DNA from: Metabacillus sediminilitoris
Lineage (GTDB): Bacteria; Bacillota; Bacilli; Bacillales; Bacillaceae
NCBI RefSeq assembly: GCF_009720625.1
Contig: NZ_CP046266.1
Span: 1,435,501 to 1,499,500, forward strand
Direction of reading: 5' to 3'
DNA: 64,000 bases
Position numbers and translations under genes: made by a program. Shown here piece by piece: positions 1 to 8,364 of the stretch. Each line of letters begins with the position of its first letter. Position 1 is the first letter of the stretch. Under the pieces are notes generated by a model. The model was not told where the DNA came from, searched no databases, and worked only from the letters and a program-made list of their open reading frames with translations.

Positions 1-2683
1 AATCCTTGTTCACCATGGAGGAACAGAGCTACTTGATAAAGTAGAGAAATTAAGAGTGATGGCTAAAACTCTTCGTAATCAGTTTGATAAAGAAATTTAT
101 CAAGAATTAAAAGAAGAGATAGTAAATTTAGATCCACCGATGCGTAACCAAGTTATTCGCGCCTTTTCAATTTACTTCCATCTTATCAATGCCGCAGAGT
201 TAAACCATCGCATTCGCAGACGTCGTGAATATCAGCTTCAAGATGATCATGTTGTTCAACCAGCCTCAATCGAAAGTGCACTATTATCACTTAAAGAAAA
301 TAAAATTGATGAGGCGACAATACAAAATGTATTGAATACATTATCCTTAGAGTTAATTATTACTGCTCATCCAACTGAAGCAACAAAGCGCTCAGTCATT
401 GAAATACAAAAACGCATTTCTAACATTTTAAAGGCGTTAGATAACAATATGTTAACGAAAAGGGAACGGAAAAAGCTCGAGGATAGCTTGTTAAATGAAG
501 TGACAATTTTATGGCAAACAGATGAGCTACGTGATCGCAAACCAACTGTTATTGATGAAGTGCGTAATGGACTGTATTATTTTGATCAAACATTCTTTGA
601 TGTTCTTCCTGATATTCATCAGGATTTGGAAAAAGGTTTAATCGAACAATTCCCTGATCATAAGTGGGAAGTTCCTAATTTTCTTCGCTTTGGATCTTGG
701 ATTGGCGGTGATCGTGATGGAAACCCAAATGTTACACCTGAAGTAACTTGGGAGACGTTAGAAAGACACCGTGATCTAGCGATAAAGAAATACAATGAAG
801 CACTAGTTGATGTGATGAAACGCTTCAGTCACTCCATAACACGCGTTAATATTAGTGAAGAATTACTAGAGAATGTAAAAAACGATGAAAAAATTTATTT
901 AACAAATGAAAAGAAATGGCCTGTTGAAAATGAAGTGTATCGTCGTAAACTCGCTGTGATTATCGCACGTCTTAATGAAGTTGGAAAATCTGAAATAGGG
1001 TATACATCATCTGACGAATTATTAGAAGATTTATTTTTAATTCACCGTAGTGTAAATAATCATCAGCCAGCAGATCGTCAATTGAAAATGCTGGAGAAAT
1101 TAATTAGACAAGTTCAGATATTTGGTTTCCACTTAGCGACACTAGATATTCGTAACCATAGTGGAGAGCATGAAGCAGCGATTACAGAAATTTTACGTAA
1201 AGTGAAAGTAACTGACGATTATTCGCTACTTTCTGAAGAAGAGAAAATTAAGACATTGGAAAATGTATTACGTGATCCACGTCCTGTTTTATTATTAAAT
1301 GAAGATTATTCAAAAGAAACGCAACAAATGCTGCAAGTCTTTACAATGATTAAAAAAGCGCATGAGACATTCGGCAAAAAATCAATCCTTGTTTATCTAG
1401 TTAGTATGACAGAAGCAGCAAGTGATTTGCTTGAAGTATTAGTACTTGCGAAAGAAGCTGGTATCTATAGACTACACGCCGATGGTACAGTTGAAAGTCA
1501 TTTAAATGTTGCACCGCTTCTTGAGACAATTGATGATTTAACAGCTGGTCCTGACATTATGGAAAAATTATTTAATATGGATGTTTACCGCAATCACCTG
1601 AAAATCCATGGTGATTCACAAGAAATCATGCTTGGTTACTCAGATGGTAGTAAAGATGGCGGAACCTTAACGGCAAACTGGAAGCTTTACAAAGCACAGA
1701 TTGAAATCCATGACATGGCAAAACGCTATAATATTGGCTTGAAATTCTTCCATGGCCGCGGCGGTTCATTAGGTCGTGGGGGCGGTCCATTAAACCGCAG
1801 CATTCTTTCACAACCAGTCGAAACACTTGGAGATGGAGTGAAAATCACCGAGCAAGGTGAAGTGTTATCATCACGTTATTTGCTTGAAGACATTGCCTAC
1901 CGTAGTTTAGAGCAAGCAACATCAACATTGCTTGAGGCATCTGTTAACTTATCAGAGGAATCAGAGCAACAGCATATTCGTGAAAAAGCATGGGAAGTCG
2001 CAATGGAAGAAATTTCAGCTGTTTCTCTTAAAAAGTATCAATCACTCGTATTTGAAGATCCAGGCTTTTTAACTTATTTTACAGAAGCAACACCTTTAAA
2101 GGAAATCGGAGAATTTACGATTGGTTCTCGTCCAATGAAACGGAAAAATAGTACACGTTTAGAAGATTTACGTGCAATCCCTTGGGTTTTTGCATGGACA
2201 CAGAGTCGCCAGTTATTACCAGCTTGGTATGCTGCAGGCACTGGTTTGGAAAGTTTTGCTTCAAAAGGTGAGGAGAATCTTAAGCTATTACAACGTATGT
2301 ACGAAGAATGGCCATTCTTCCGTTCAACAATTGATAATCTGCAGATGGCACTAATGAAGGCGGATATCACAACAGCTAAAGAATACACTGATCTAGTAAA
2401 TGACAAAGATATCGCAGATCGTATCTTTGGTAATATTACGAATGAATATGAAAAGACTAAAGCGATTTTACTAAAAATTTCGGGTGATGAAGAGCTCTTA
2501 GACCATACACCAAACATTAAAGAATCTGTTCATCATCGAAATCCTTATGTAGATCCATTAAATTTCTTGCAAGTGGAGCTTATAAAAGAGCTGCGTCAGC
2601 AAGAAGAGCCAAATGAAGAATTACTGACTGAAGTGTTATTAACCATCTCAGGTATTGCAGCAGGGTTACGTAATACGGGTTGA
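1..2683 (+). CDS. ppc: Phosphoenolpyruvate carboxylase, 5' end outside window
   Basis: Carboxylates phosphoenolpyruvate to oxaloacetate, refilling the TCA cycle in the cytoplasm. The frame is open from base 2 without a stop, and the residues before the first in-window start codons (HHGGTELLDKVEKLR) look like normal PEPC N-terminal sequence. The GTG/ATG at 56/59 is therefore probably internal and the real start lies upstream. About 893 codons are visible. Catalytic landmarks are TAHPTEATKRS near base 361, the glycine-rich FHGRGGSLGRGGGP loop near 1750, and the conserved C-terminal end GLRNTG. A terminator follows directly. The family assignment is firm; only the start is unknown. Confidence 0.96.
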   Translation, partial: ILVHHGGTELLDKVEKLRVMAKTLRNQFDKEIYQELKEEIVNLDPPMRNQVIRAFSIYFHLINAAELNHRIRRRREYQLQDDHVVQPASIESALLSLKENKIDEATIQNVLNTLSLELIITAHPTEATKRSVIEIQKRISNILKALDNNMLTKRERKKLEDSLLNEVTILWQTDELRDRKPTVIDEVRNGLYYFDQTFFDVLPDIHQDLEKGLIEQFPDHKWEVPNFLRFGSWIGGDRDGNPNVTPEVTWETLERHRDLAIKKYNEALVDVMKRFSHSITRVNISEELLENVKNDEKIYLTNEKKWPVENEVYRRKLAVIIARLNEVGKSEIGYTSSDELLEDLFLIHRSVNNHQPADRQLKMLEKLIRQVQIFGFHLATLDIRNHSGEHEAAITEILRKVKVTDDYSLLSEEEKIKTLENVLRDPRPVLLLNEDYSKETQQMLQVFTMIKKAHETFGKKSILVYLVSMTEAASDLLEVLVLAKEAGIYRLHADGTVESHLNVAPLLETIDDLTAGPDIMEKLFNMDVYRNHLKIHGDSQEIMLGYSDGSKDGGTLTANWKLYKAQIEIHDMAKRYNIGLKFFHGRGGSLGRGGGPLNRSILSQPVETLGDGVKITEQGEVLSSRYLLEDIAYRSLEQATSTLLEASVNLSEESEQQHIREKAWEVAMEEISAVSLKKYQSLVFEDPGFLTYFTEATPLKEIGEFTIGSRPMKRKNSTRLEDLRAIPWVFAWTQSRQLLPAWYAAGTGLESFASKGEENLKLLQRMYEEWPFFRSTIDNLQMALMKADITTAKEYTDLVNDKDIADRIFGNITNEYEKTKAILLKISGDEELLDHTPNIKESVHHRNPYVDPLNFLQVELIKELRQQEEPNEELLTEVLLTISGIAAGLRNTG

Positions 2684-2701
2684 TTTCAGCTGGCATAGCT
2701 A

Positions 2702-2732
2702 AGGGCCGTCGATTTATATCGACGGTCCTTTC
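2702..2732 (+). terminator. Rho-independent terminator after ppc
   Basis: An 11-bp stem (GGGCCGTCGAT with ATCGACGGTCC, one G-U pair) and a TTAT loop, followed by a short T-rich stretch, lies 20 bases after the ppc stop. Confidence 0.85.
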
Positions 2733-2977
2733 TATATGGTTGAAAGTAAAACATGTATAGCAATAAGGAATCCTAACGGCAAATGATTACTTAAAAAATA
2801 AAACGTTATATTATATGACATGAATATAAAAAAGCCTCGAAATTTCATATAAAATTGGAGAAAGATCAATTATTTGTAAAAGAAAGTGACAAATAAGAAA
2901 GGGTAGAAGTTTAGTACGGATGAAATAAGGTTATATGAAAAGAAAAGCAACCAACTAGGTGAAGGAGAGGATTTTCA

Positions 2978-3175
2978 ATGAAAAAATATATACTTGAAAC
3001 ATTGCCACAAAAAGAGATAGCAGCCTTGAATGCCTTTTACGCTGAATTGTTGTTAGATAAAGTCCTTCGTGATTTTCGTATTAAACAAATGAAATTGGAA
3101 ATTGACCGTTCTTTACAGGACAGAAACAAGGAAGAATTTTTTAGATTAACAGAAGAATTAAAGAGAATTTCCTAG
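2978..3175 (+). CDS. Small IDEAL-domain protein (65 aa)
   Basis: Almost the whole protein matches the IDEAL domain seen in small Firmicutes proteins: a helix with AELLLDKVLRDFR, then EIDRSLQDRNKEEFFRLTEELK. The family is usually 60-180 residues and its molecular role is mostly unknown. A strong ribosome site (GGAGAGG) precedes the ATG. A 46-codon gene follows 51 bases downstream and a terminator comes after that, so the two may be one transcript. No signal peptide or membrane segment is visible. The domain call is by motif recognition and the function is unknown. Confidence 0.75.
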   Translation: MKKYILETLPQKEIAALNAFYAELLLDKVLRDFRIKQMKLEIDRSLQDRNKEEFFRLTEELKRIS

Positions 3176-3226
3176 TTAATTAAAAAGAATGAATCAATAA
3201 GAAGTAAGTAAAAAGGAGGAAACATC

Positions 3227-3367
3227 ATGACGAGAGAAAAGAAATTAGTCCTAGCTGATTTTGTGAATGGAGACCGATTTGAATTAAATTCTTATCTTAA
3301 TTATTTAATGGCCGAACATCATGATGATCTTAATCATGAGCAACGTTATGAAGGGAAATTACATTAA
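3227..3367 (+). CDS. Hypothetical small protein (46 aa)
   Basis: The ATG is preceded by an excellent ribosome site (AAAAGGAGGAAACATC), and the 46-codon frame ends just before a strong terminator. The product begins MTREKKLVLADFVNGDRF and is rich in acidic residues and histidine (AEHHDDLNHEQ). It has no recognised domain, membrane segment or signal peptide. It is probably co-transcribed with the IDEAL gene upstream. The ribosome site and position support a real gene; no function can be assigned. Confidence 0.6.
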   Translation: MTREKKLVLADFVNGDRFELNSYLNYLMAEHHDDLNHEQRYEGKLH

Positions 3368-3417
3368 CCCTTAATGCAGATTGAAAGGATACTTATTAAT
3401 GACAAATGAAATCGTAT

Positions 3418-3464
3418 AAAGCGACCTTGTTATTCTATATAAGAATATCAAGATCGCTTTTGTT
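3418..3464 (+). terminator. Rho-independent terminator
   Basis: A long stem (AAAGCGACCTTG..TATTCT against AGAATA..CAAGATCGCTTTT) ends in a T run and closes the two-gene small-protein unit. Confidence 0.85.
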
Positions 3465-3508
3465 ATGTCTTAAAGAGGAAGATCTTTATGAATGGATATT
3501 TATAATGA

Positions 3509-4018
3509 GAGATTGAACATCTTAGGGAGGCTTGTCATACTTCAATGGAGAATGCATTATTTGAAATTATATATTCGACCGGTTGCCGTATTAGGGAAGT
3601 TGTAAAATTAAATCGCGATAATATTAATTTTCGGGCGAATTTAGTCATTGTACATGGGAATGGGGATAAAGAAAGGGGAGTATACTTTAATACCCGTTAT
3701 ATATCTTTGTGGTCTCACTCTTCACATGACCAAGTAAGCTTTGGATCACTTCAAGTGGTGCACCGTTATTATTCATATGTGAAGCATTGCTGTGTCTTAA
3801 TTGATGTGGATGTATATTCTTTTTTATTCCGTCACGATTAAATATTCGTTTGATAATATATCTTAGGTTATCAATACTCATGCGCCTTTTTGGCCTTTTT
3901 TTCGTAATAAACAAACAGGGATCCCTATCATCTCGCTCATCTAGACACCTTTTTAACCAAATGGAGAGCTCAGCTAAGTGGGAAATAGAGACGAGATTTT
4001 TATAGTAAATATTTTTGA
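3509..4018 (+). pseudogene. Tyrosine recombinase pseudogene with inverted internal segment
   Basis: Three pieces of one XerC/D-like integrase are visible. Bases 3509-3698 on the plus strand encode EHLREACHTSMENALFEI and then STGCRIREVV, which holds the first catalytic Arg. Bases 3699-3967 encode, on the minus strand, SIWLKRCLDERDDRDPCLF through HPHQLRHSNASH, LLGH and TTKIY, the H-x-x-R, H and Tyr motifs. Bases 3968-4018 return to the plus strand with AQLSGK, a TAG stop, then RRDFYSKYF and TGA. Flipping 3699-3967 on paper joins all three in one frame (NTRFSIWLKR and TTKIYAQLSG). The N-terminal SAM-like domain is missing; a TGA sits at 3506. This is a dead gene. Confidence 0.85.
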
Positions 4019-4108
4019 AAGCTATATAAATAAAACTTTAATCAAAAATCGAGGCACGCATAATGTCCCGTTTCTATTTTTCTTTTAATCTTGATCGTTC
4101 GATTTGGA

Positions 4109-4491
4109 TTAAATCGAAAGTCGAAATGCCTTTACAACCACACCATCATTCGCTGGTTCAAAATCGTGTTGCGGGTGTCGTTCAAAACCAATTCGTTCAT
4201 ATAATTTCATGGCGCTTTTCATAAAGTCTGCAGTATGGAGTACAATCGCATCAAACCTTTTTTCCTTCGTTCGTTTTATACATTCATGAACCAATGCTTG
4301 CGCAACTCCTTTTCCGCGAGCTTCTGGAGTAACAGCGAGCAATCTAATCTCAAAATAATCAAGCTCATAATTGTTACTTCAGAAACGCCGTATTCAAAGC
4401 TTAAATATTTGAGTTGAGCTCCCAGAATGATAGGTCATCGATCATCATTTTATAATCCACAATAAATTTTTTCCTGTATTTTATTTACCAT
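4109..4491 (-). pseudogene. GNAT acetyltransferase pseudogene
   Basis: The intact part at 4109-4380 encodes YFEIRLLAVTPEARGKGVAQALV, the acetyl-CoA-binding motif A of GNAT enzymes, and a normal C-terminus. Upstream on the minus strand the homologous reading (GAQLKYLSFEYGVSEV) is in another frame, so a frameshift lies near 4375. Further upstream, stops interrupt an apparent start at 4491 (MVNKIQEKIYCGL then stop). The N-terminal half is missing or scrambled. It sits beside the broken integrase, suggesting a small decayed accessory patch. The acceptor substrate cannot be told. Confidence 0.7.
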
Positions 4492-4627
4492 ATAAACACA
4501 CCCTTTCTGTTTCATTATGGTCAAATTTTTCAAAACTTAACTAAGCTGTGGCGATGAAAATATACTAGAATAATAACTTTATCTTGTTTAAGATCTACAA
4601 GTTTTTTACCTATTTACTAATTATACA

Positions 4628-4656
4628 TTGAAAAATATCTAAAGTCCCTATATGAT
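4628..4656 (+). promoter_or_regulatory. SigA-type promoter of the cobalamin operon
   Basis: TTGAAA and TATGAT separated by exactly 17 bases lie about 50 bases upstream of the first cobalamin riboswitch, the expected place for the operon promoter. Confidence 0.65.
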
Positions 4657-4704
4657 AAAAGTTGTTGATTTAAAAGATACTTTTCAAAAAATTCAATATA
4701 AAAG

Positions 4705-4885
4705 CAGTAAATTAAGATGCCTAATAGGCTTAATAGGGAATCTGGTAAAATTCCAGAACTGTCCCCGCAACTGTAAGTGTGGACGAAATAAGTTGACCAC
4801 TGTATATGGTGCTTTTAACAAAAGGTGCGTATATGGGAAGGACTTAAAGTAGGGTGAAGCACAAGTCAGGAGACCTGTCTTAATT
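4705..4885 (+). promoter_or_regulatory. Cobalamin riboswitch 1
   Basis: The segment shows the hallmark order of the adenosylcobalamin aptamer: TTAATAGGGAA, a short hairpin (TCTGG..CCAGA), CCCCGCAACTGTAAG, a long variable arm, then the B12 box AGTCAGGAGACCTG at 4864-4877. A terminator at 4978-5008 serves as expression platform, so B12 binding should favour termination before the cbi genes. No gene lies between this element and a second riboswitch of the same class about 200 bases downstream. Confidence 0.93.
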
Positions 4886-4977
4886 TATAAAGTTTCAGTT
4901 TCTTCGGGAGGTGAGAAGGTGAGACGATCGCAGCCAAATTATTGCTAGTTTGGAGTGCTTTCGTTATTTGCCTTTTC

Positions 4978-5010
4978 ATCCGCTCAGTTGAACCTGAGCG
5001 GATTTTTTGC
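4978..5010 (+). terminator. Expression-platform terminator of riboswitch 1
   Basis: A 10-bp perfect stem ATCCGCTCAG/CTGAGCGGAT with a TTGAAC loop is followed by a T run. Confidence 0.85.
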
Positions 5011-5092
5011 TTATGCTGTTATTTTTTAAAGTGGACATATTTTGTTAAATCCAGTAATAGGTTAAGATGAGTAATTTAATAGTTTGAGAGAA

Positions 5093-5252
5093 AGGTGCAT
5101 AACAATAGCTGTTGTTGTGCTTAATAGGGAAGTCGGTGAAAATCCGACACGGTACCCGCCACTGTTATGGTGAGCTTTTTTACACAATGTCACTGATTCT
5201 AATTGGGAAGACGTAAAAAAGCATTGAGCCTTAGTCAGGAGACCTGCCTTTT
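5093..5252 (+). promoter_or_regulatory. Cobalamin riboswitch 2
   Basis: A second aptamer with the same conserved blocks: TTAATAGGGAA, hairpin GTCGG..CCGAC, TACCCGCCACTGT, and the B12 box AGTCAGGAGACCTGCC ending at 5249. It is followed by its own terminator and then by cbiW. It is clearly related to the first element but its arms differ in sequence, so it is not a recent copy. Weak promoter-like sequence (TGGACA at 5032 with TAATAG 17 bases later) precedes it, so independent initiation is possible but not shown. Confidence 0.93.
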
Positions 5253-5324
5253 TTTCATATTGATACCTACGGGCATATAGGTAGACGTGTAATAAAAAAT
5301 GCTATTTTATTAGCGATATTTTTT

Positions 5325-5358
5325 ATGCACCTCTGCTTAAATAGGGGTGCATTTTTTA
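5325..5358 (+). terminator. Expression-platform terminator of riboswitch 2
   Basis: ATGCACC pairs with GGTGCAT and a T run follows. A second A/T-rich hairpin (GCTA..TAGC flanked by A and T runs, about 5297-5327) just upstream could be a competing structure. The cbiW start codon is 34 bases downstream. Confidence 0.75.
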
Positions 5359-5391
5359 TTTTCCTAAATTTAATAGATTGGAAGTGTTTAG

Positions 5392-5772
5392 ATGACGACT
5401 TGGAACTTAACTCAAACACAGCACCATGTCTTAATATGTAATGGAAGCAGCTGTATGAGAAAGGGTGGCGAGGAAGTCACACAGGCGATCAGGGAGGAAA
5501 TTACCAACTTAGATATGGATCATAAAATCCATACAACAAGAACCCGTTGTAATGGAAGATGTAAAGATGCTTGTGTTGTTGTGGTCTATCCAGAGGGCGT
5601 GTGGTACAAGGCTGCTTCACCTGATTTAGCAAGAGAAATTGTCCAAGATCACCTTGTTGGTGGAAAAGTCGTAGAAGACAGTGTGATTTATACATACGAT
5701 CAACAGCAGTTTGCTGCTCCTGAATATTCAGAATCTATTGTTGGAATAGAAAAACAAAAAAGCAAGGTTTAG
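5392..5772 (+). CDS. cbiW: CbiW, [2Fe-2S] thioredoxin-like ferredoxin
   Basis: A 126-residue protein of the thioredoxin-like [2Fe-2S] ferredoxin type. It carries the four-cysteine pattern CNGSSCMRKGG (about residues 17-22) and TRCNGRCKDAC (about 53-61). A protein of this kind opens the B. megaterium cobalamin operon as CbiW. Its exact role is not settled; electron supply to CbiH60 or another iron-sulfur step is a reasonable inference. It is the first gene after the two riboswitches and lies 45 bases before cbiH60. The ATG at 5392 has a weak GGAAGTG ribosome site. Confidence 0.85.
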   Translation: MTTWNLTQTQHHVLICNGSSCMRKGGEEVTQAIREEITNLDMDHKIHTTRTRCNGRCKDACVVVVYPEGVWYKAASPDLAREIVQDHLVGGKVVEDSVIYTYDQQQFAAPEYSESIVGIEKQKSKV

Positions 5773-5817
5773 TTTCGTATACGAGAACTTGATACGTTAT
5801 TAAAGGAGGAATATTCA

Positions 5818-7458
5818 TTGTTAGGAAAGTTACTTGTTATTGGATTTGGGCCTGGAAGTTTTGAACATATGACAAAAAGGGCTCAAGATGCCATACAAGA
5901 GAGCGATTGTATTATTGGATACAAAACATATGTTGAACTCATTCAAGATTTATTAACAGATCAAGAGATTATTAGTACTGGAATGTCTGAGGAAGTAAGC
6001 CGTGCCCAAGCAGCGGTCCGTCTTGCAGAAGAAGGGAAAACAGTAGCGGTTATTTCAAGCGGTGATGCTGGAGTGTATGGAATGGCCGGACTTGTCTATG
6101 AAGTACTGATTGAAAAAGGCTGGAAGGAAGCCACAGGTGTTAGTGTGGAGGTTATTCCAGGAATTTCGGCGATTAATTCCTGCGCCTCCCTATTAGGAGC
6201 ACCTATCATGCATGATGCTTGCACGATTAGTCTAAGTGATCATTTAACTCCGTGGGATTTAATCGAAAAGCGGATCGATGCAGCGGCACAAGCAGATTTT
6301 GTTGTTACACTTTATAACCCAAAAAGCGGCCGCCGGACTAGACAAATTCAAGAAGCACAAAGAATCCTATTAAACTATAGATCACCATCTACACCAGTTG
6401 GACTTGTCAAAAGCGCCTATCGTGATCGACAACATATCGTCATTACAGATCTTGAACATATGCTTGATCATGATATCGGGATGCTCACAACCGTTGTAAT
6501 TGGGAATTCAGCAACTTTTTTATATGACAATAAAATGATCACCCCTAGAGGCTATCAAAGAAAATACACGTTAAGTGCAACTGAGCAACGATTAAAGCCA
6601 CATGAACGTCTCAGACACGAAAATGAGCCATGGGCGCTTCATAAAGGCATTAATGATATGGTCTTAACCCCAAAAAACAAGACAAAAAAAAATAAAGAAA
6701 GCTCGTTACAAATTGCTTTAGAGGCTCTTTCGAAATTGGATCATGTAACAAACAAGTCAACAAACACTAACCAACTACATGTACAACTACCAGTGAATAA
6801 CACGGTAACCTCCATTTTTGAATTAGCTGTTAGCCCTGGAATTGCCAATAAGAAGTTTACACCACAGCAAATGATGACACTTGCCGAAGTTGTTGGTAGC
6901 GAGGGCTCAATGGAATATACACCACACCATCAAATCATTTTAAGAATCCCAACTAGTGAACCAGATGTTATCACGGAAAAGTTAGGTGATGTTGGTTTTC
7001 TAGTAGAACCAATCGGTGATGTTTTTCAACTAAAGGCATGTGATTTCTGTGAAGGGGAAAAGAAGGATTCGATCCCGCATGCGGAAGAGCTCCATCAAAA
7101 ATTAGGCGGACTTGATTTACCTAAGGAGTTAAAAATTGGCTTCAACGGCTGTGGTATGGCTTGTTTTGGCGCCGTAAATGAAGACATTGGTATCATCTTT
7201 AGAAAAGGGAAATTCGATTTGTTTTTAGGTGCTAAAACAGTAGGAAGAACAGCCCACGCTGGTCAGCCTGTAGCGGAAGGAATTGAGCCAGACAAAATTG
7301 TCGAGGTTATTGAAAATATTGTCTACGAATACAAAGAAAAAGGCCACCCAAATGAGAGATTTTTTAAATATTTTAAACGCGTAGGAAATATTCAGGGCTA
7401 TACATATAAAGACATGACGCCAAAGATTGAAATTGAACCAGCTCCATGTGGAGATTAA
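5818..7458 (+). CDS. cbiH60: Cobalt-factor III C17-methyltransferase, CbiH60 fusion
   Basis: Methylates C17 and contracts the corrin ring in the anaerobic B12 pathway. Residues 1 to about 245 are a SAM-dependent tetrapyrrole methylase (VIGFGPGSFEHMT at the N-terminus, SSGDAGVYGMAG, EVIPGISAINS). After a linker, residues from about 330 resemble a nitrite/sulfite-reductase domain with cysteines CDFC and GFNGCGMAC that can hold a [4Fe-4S] cluster. This long fusion (546 aa, against about 240 for plain CbiH) is the form characterised in B. megaterium as CbiH60. The start is TTG with a strong AAAGGAGGAA site. Confidence 0.93.
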   Translation: MLGKLLVIGFGPGSFEHMTKRAQDAIQESDCIIGYKTYVELIQDLLTDQEIISTGMSEEVSRAQAAVRLAEEGKTVAVISSGDAGVYGMAGLVYEVLIEKGWKEATGVSVEVIPGISAINSCASLLGAPIMHDACTISLSDHLTPWDLIEKRIDAAAQADFVVTLYNPKSGRRTRQIQEAQRILLNYRSPSTPVGLVKSAYRDRQHIVITDLEHMLDHDIGMLTTVVIGNSATFLYDNKMITPRGYQRKYTLSATEQRLKPHERLRHENEPWALHKGINDMVLTPKNKTKKNKESSLQIALEALSKLDHVTNKSTNTNQLHVQLPVNNTVTSIFELAVSPGIANKKFTPQQMMTLAEVVGSEGSMEYTPHHQIILRIPTSEPDVITEKLGDVGFLVEPIGDVFQLKACDFCEGEKKDSIPHAEELHQKLGGLDLPKELKIGFNGCGMACFGAVNEDIGIIFRKGKFDLFLGAKTVGRTAHAGQPVAEGIEPDKIVEVIENIVYEYKEKGHPNERFFKYFKRVGNIQGYTYKDMTPKIEIEPAPCGD

Positions 7459-7479
7459 ATAGGGATAGGGGAGAAGTAT

Positions 7480-8364
7480 ATGAATGCTGTTTTACTAGTA
7501 GGACACGGAAGTAGAGATTCAGAAGGGAATGAACAGGTAAGACAAACAATTGAAGAACTAAAGCCACAGCTAGATTCAAAGCTTTTAGTTGAAACTTGTT
7601 TTTTAGAGTTTGAAAGACCGACTATTGACCAAGGAATTCAAACATGTATAGAAAAGGGTGCGACAAGTGTTTTTGTCATTCCGCTTATGTTGCTTGCAGC
7701 GGGTCATTCGAAAATCCATATTCCAGCAGCAATTGATGAAGCAAAGCAGAAATATCCTCACGTTTCGTTTACTTATGGCCGACCATTCGGAATTCATGAG
7801 GAAACAATTGAAATTTGTAAAAGTCGCTTAGAAGAGGTCGGCGAGAAAATAAATGAAGAAGATCCAGATACAGCTGTCATTTTATTAGGTCGGGGTGGTA
7901 GTGATCCTGATGCAAATAGTGATTTATATAAAATTACTCGCTTATTATGGGAGAAGCTGAACTACAAATTTGTAGAACCTGCTTTTATGGGTGTAACAGA
8001 TCCTTTAATAAAAGAAGGCGTCGAACGCTGTATCAAACTAGGAGCTAAAAGGATTGTCATTCTACCTTATTTTCTTTTTACTGGCATTTTAATCAAACGT
8101 CTTGAAAACATGATCAATGAGTTTGAGCAAGATCATCCAGGGATTGAATTCAAGCTTGCCGGATATTTCGGGTTCCATTCAAGATTAAAAACCATTATTA
8201 ACGATAGAATCCAAGAGGCGTTGCTTGGTGAAGTGAAAATGAACTGTGATACATGTGTCTATCGAATTGAAGCAATGGAGCATATTGACCATCACCATCA
8301 TCATGATCACGACCATGGTCACCACCATCATCATCACCATGAACATGAGGCTCAAAAACTATGA
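7480..8364 (+). CDS. cbiX: Sirohydrochlorin cobaltochelatase, long CbiX
   Basis: Inserts Co2+ into sirohydrochlorin, committing the tetrapyrrole to B12. Two CbiX/SirB-like halves are visible (LLVGHGSRDSEGNEQ near the start and VILLGRGGSDPDAN near residue 130), the long form of the enzyme. The C-terminus carries MNCDTC, an M-x-C-x-x-C motif reported to bind an Fe-S cluster in the B. megaterium enzyme, then a histidine-rich tail (18 His among the last 27 residues) suited to holding cobalt. The stop overlaps the cbiJ start. The assignment is firm. Confidence 0.95.
   Translation: MNAVLLVGHGSRDSEGNEQVRQTIEELKPQLDSKLLVETCFLEFERPTIDQGIQTCIEKGATSVFVIPLMLLAAGHSKIHIPAAIDEAKQKYPHVSFTYGRPFGIHEETIEICKSRLEEVGEKINEEDPDTAVILLGRGGSDPDANSDLYKITRLLWEKLNYKFVEPAFMGVTDPLIKEGVERCIKLGAKRIVILPYFLFTGILIKRLENMINEFEQDHPGIEFKLAGYFGFHSRLKTIINDRIQEALLGEVKMNCDTCVYRIEAMEHIDHHHHHDHDHGHHHHHHHEHEAQKL

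Noticed and set aside
56..2683. Complete ppc gene starting at GTG 56 or ATG 59
   Set aside because: The frame is open to the window edge and upstream residues look like PEPC, so the gene continues outside the window.
4652..4852. 66-codon open frame over the first cobalamin riboswitch
   Set aside because: It lies inside the aptamer, has no ribosome site, and the RNA element explains the conservation.
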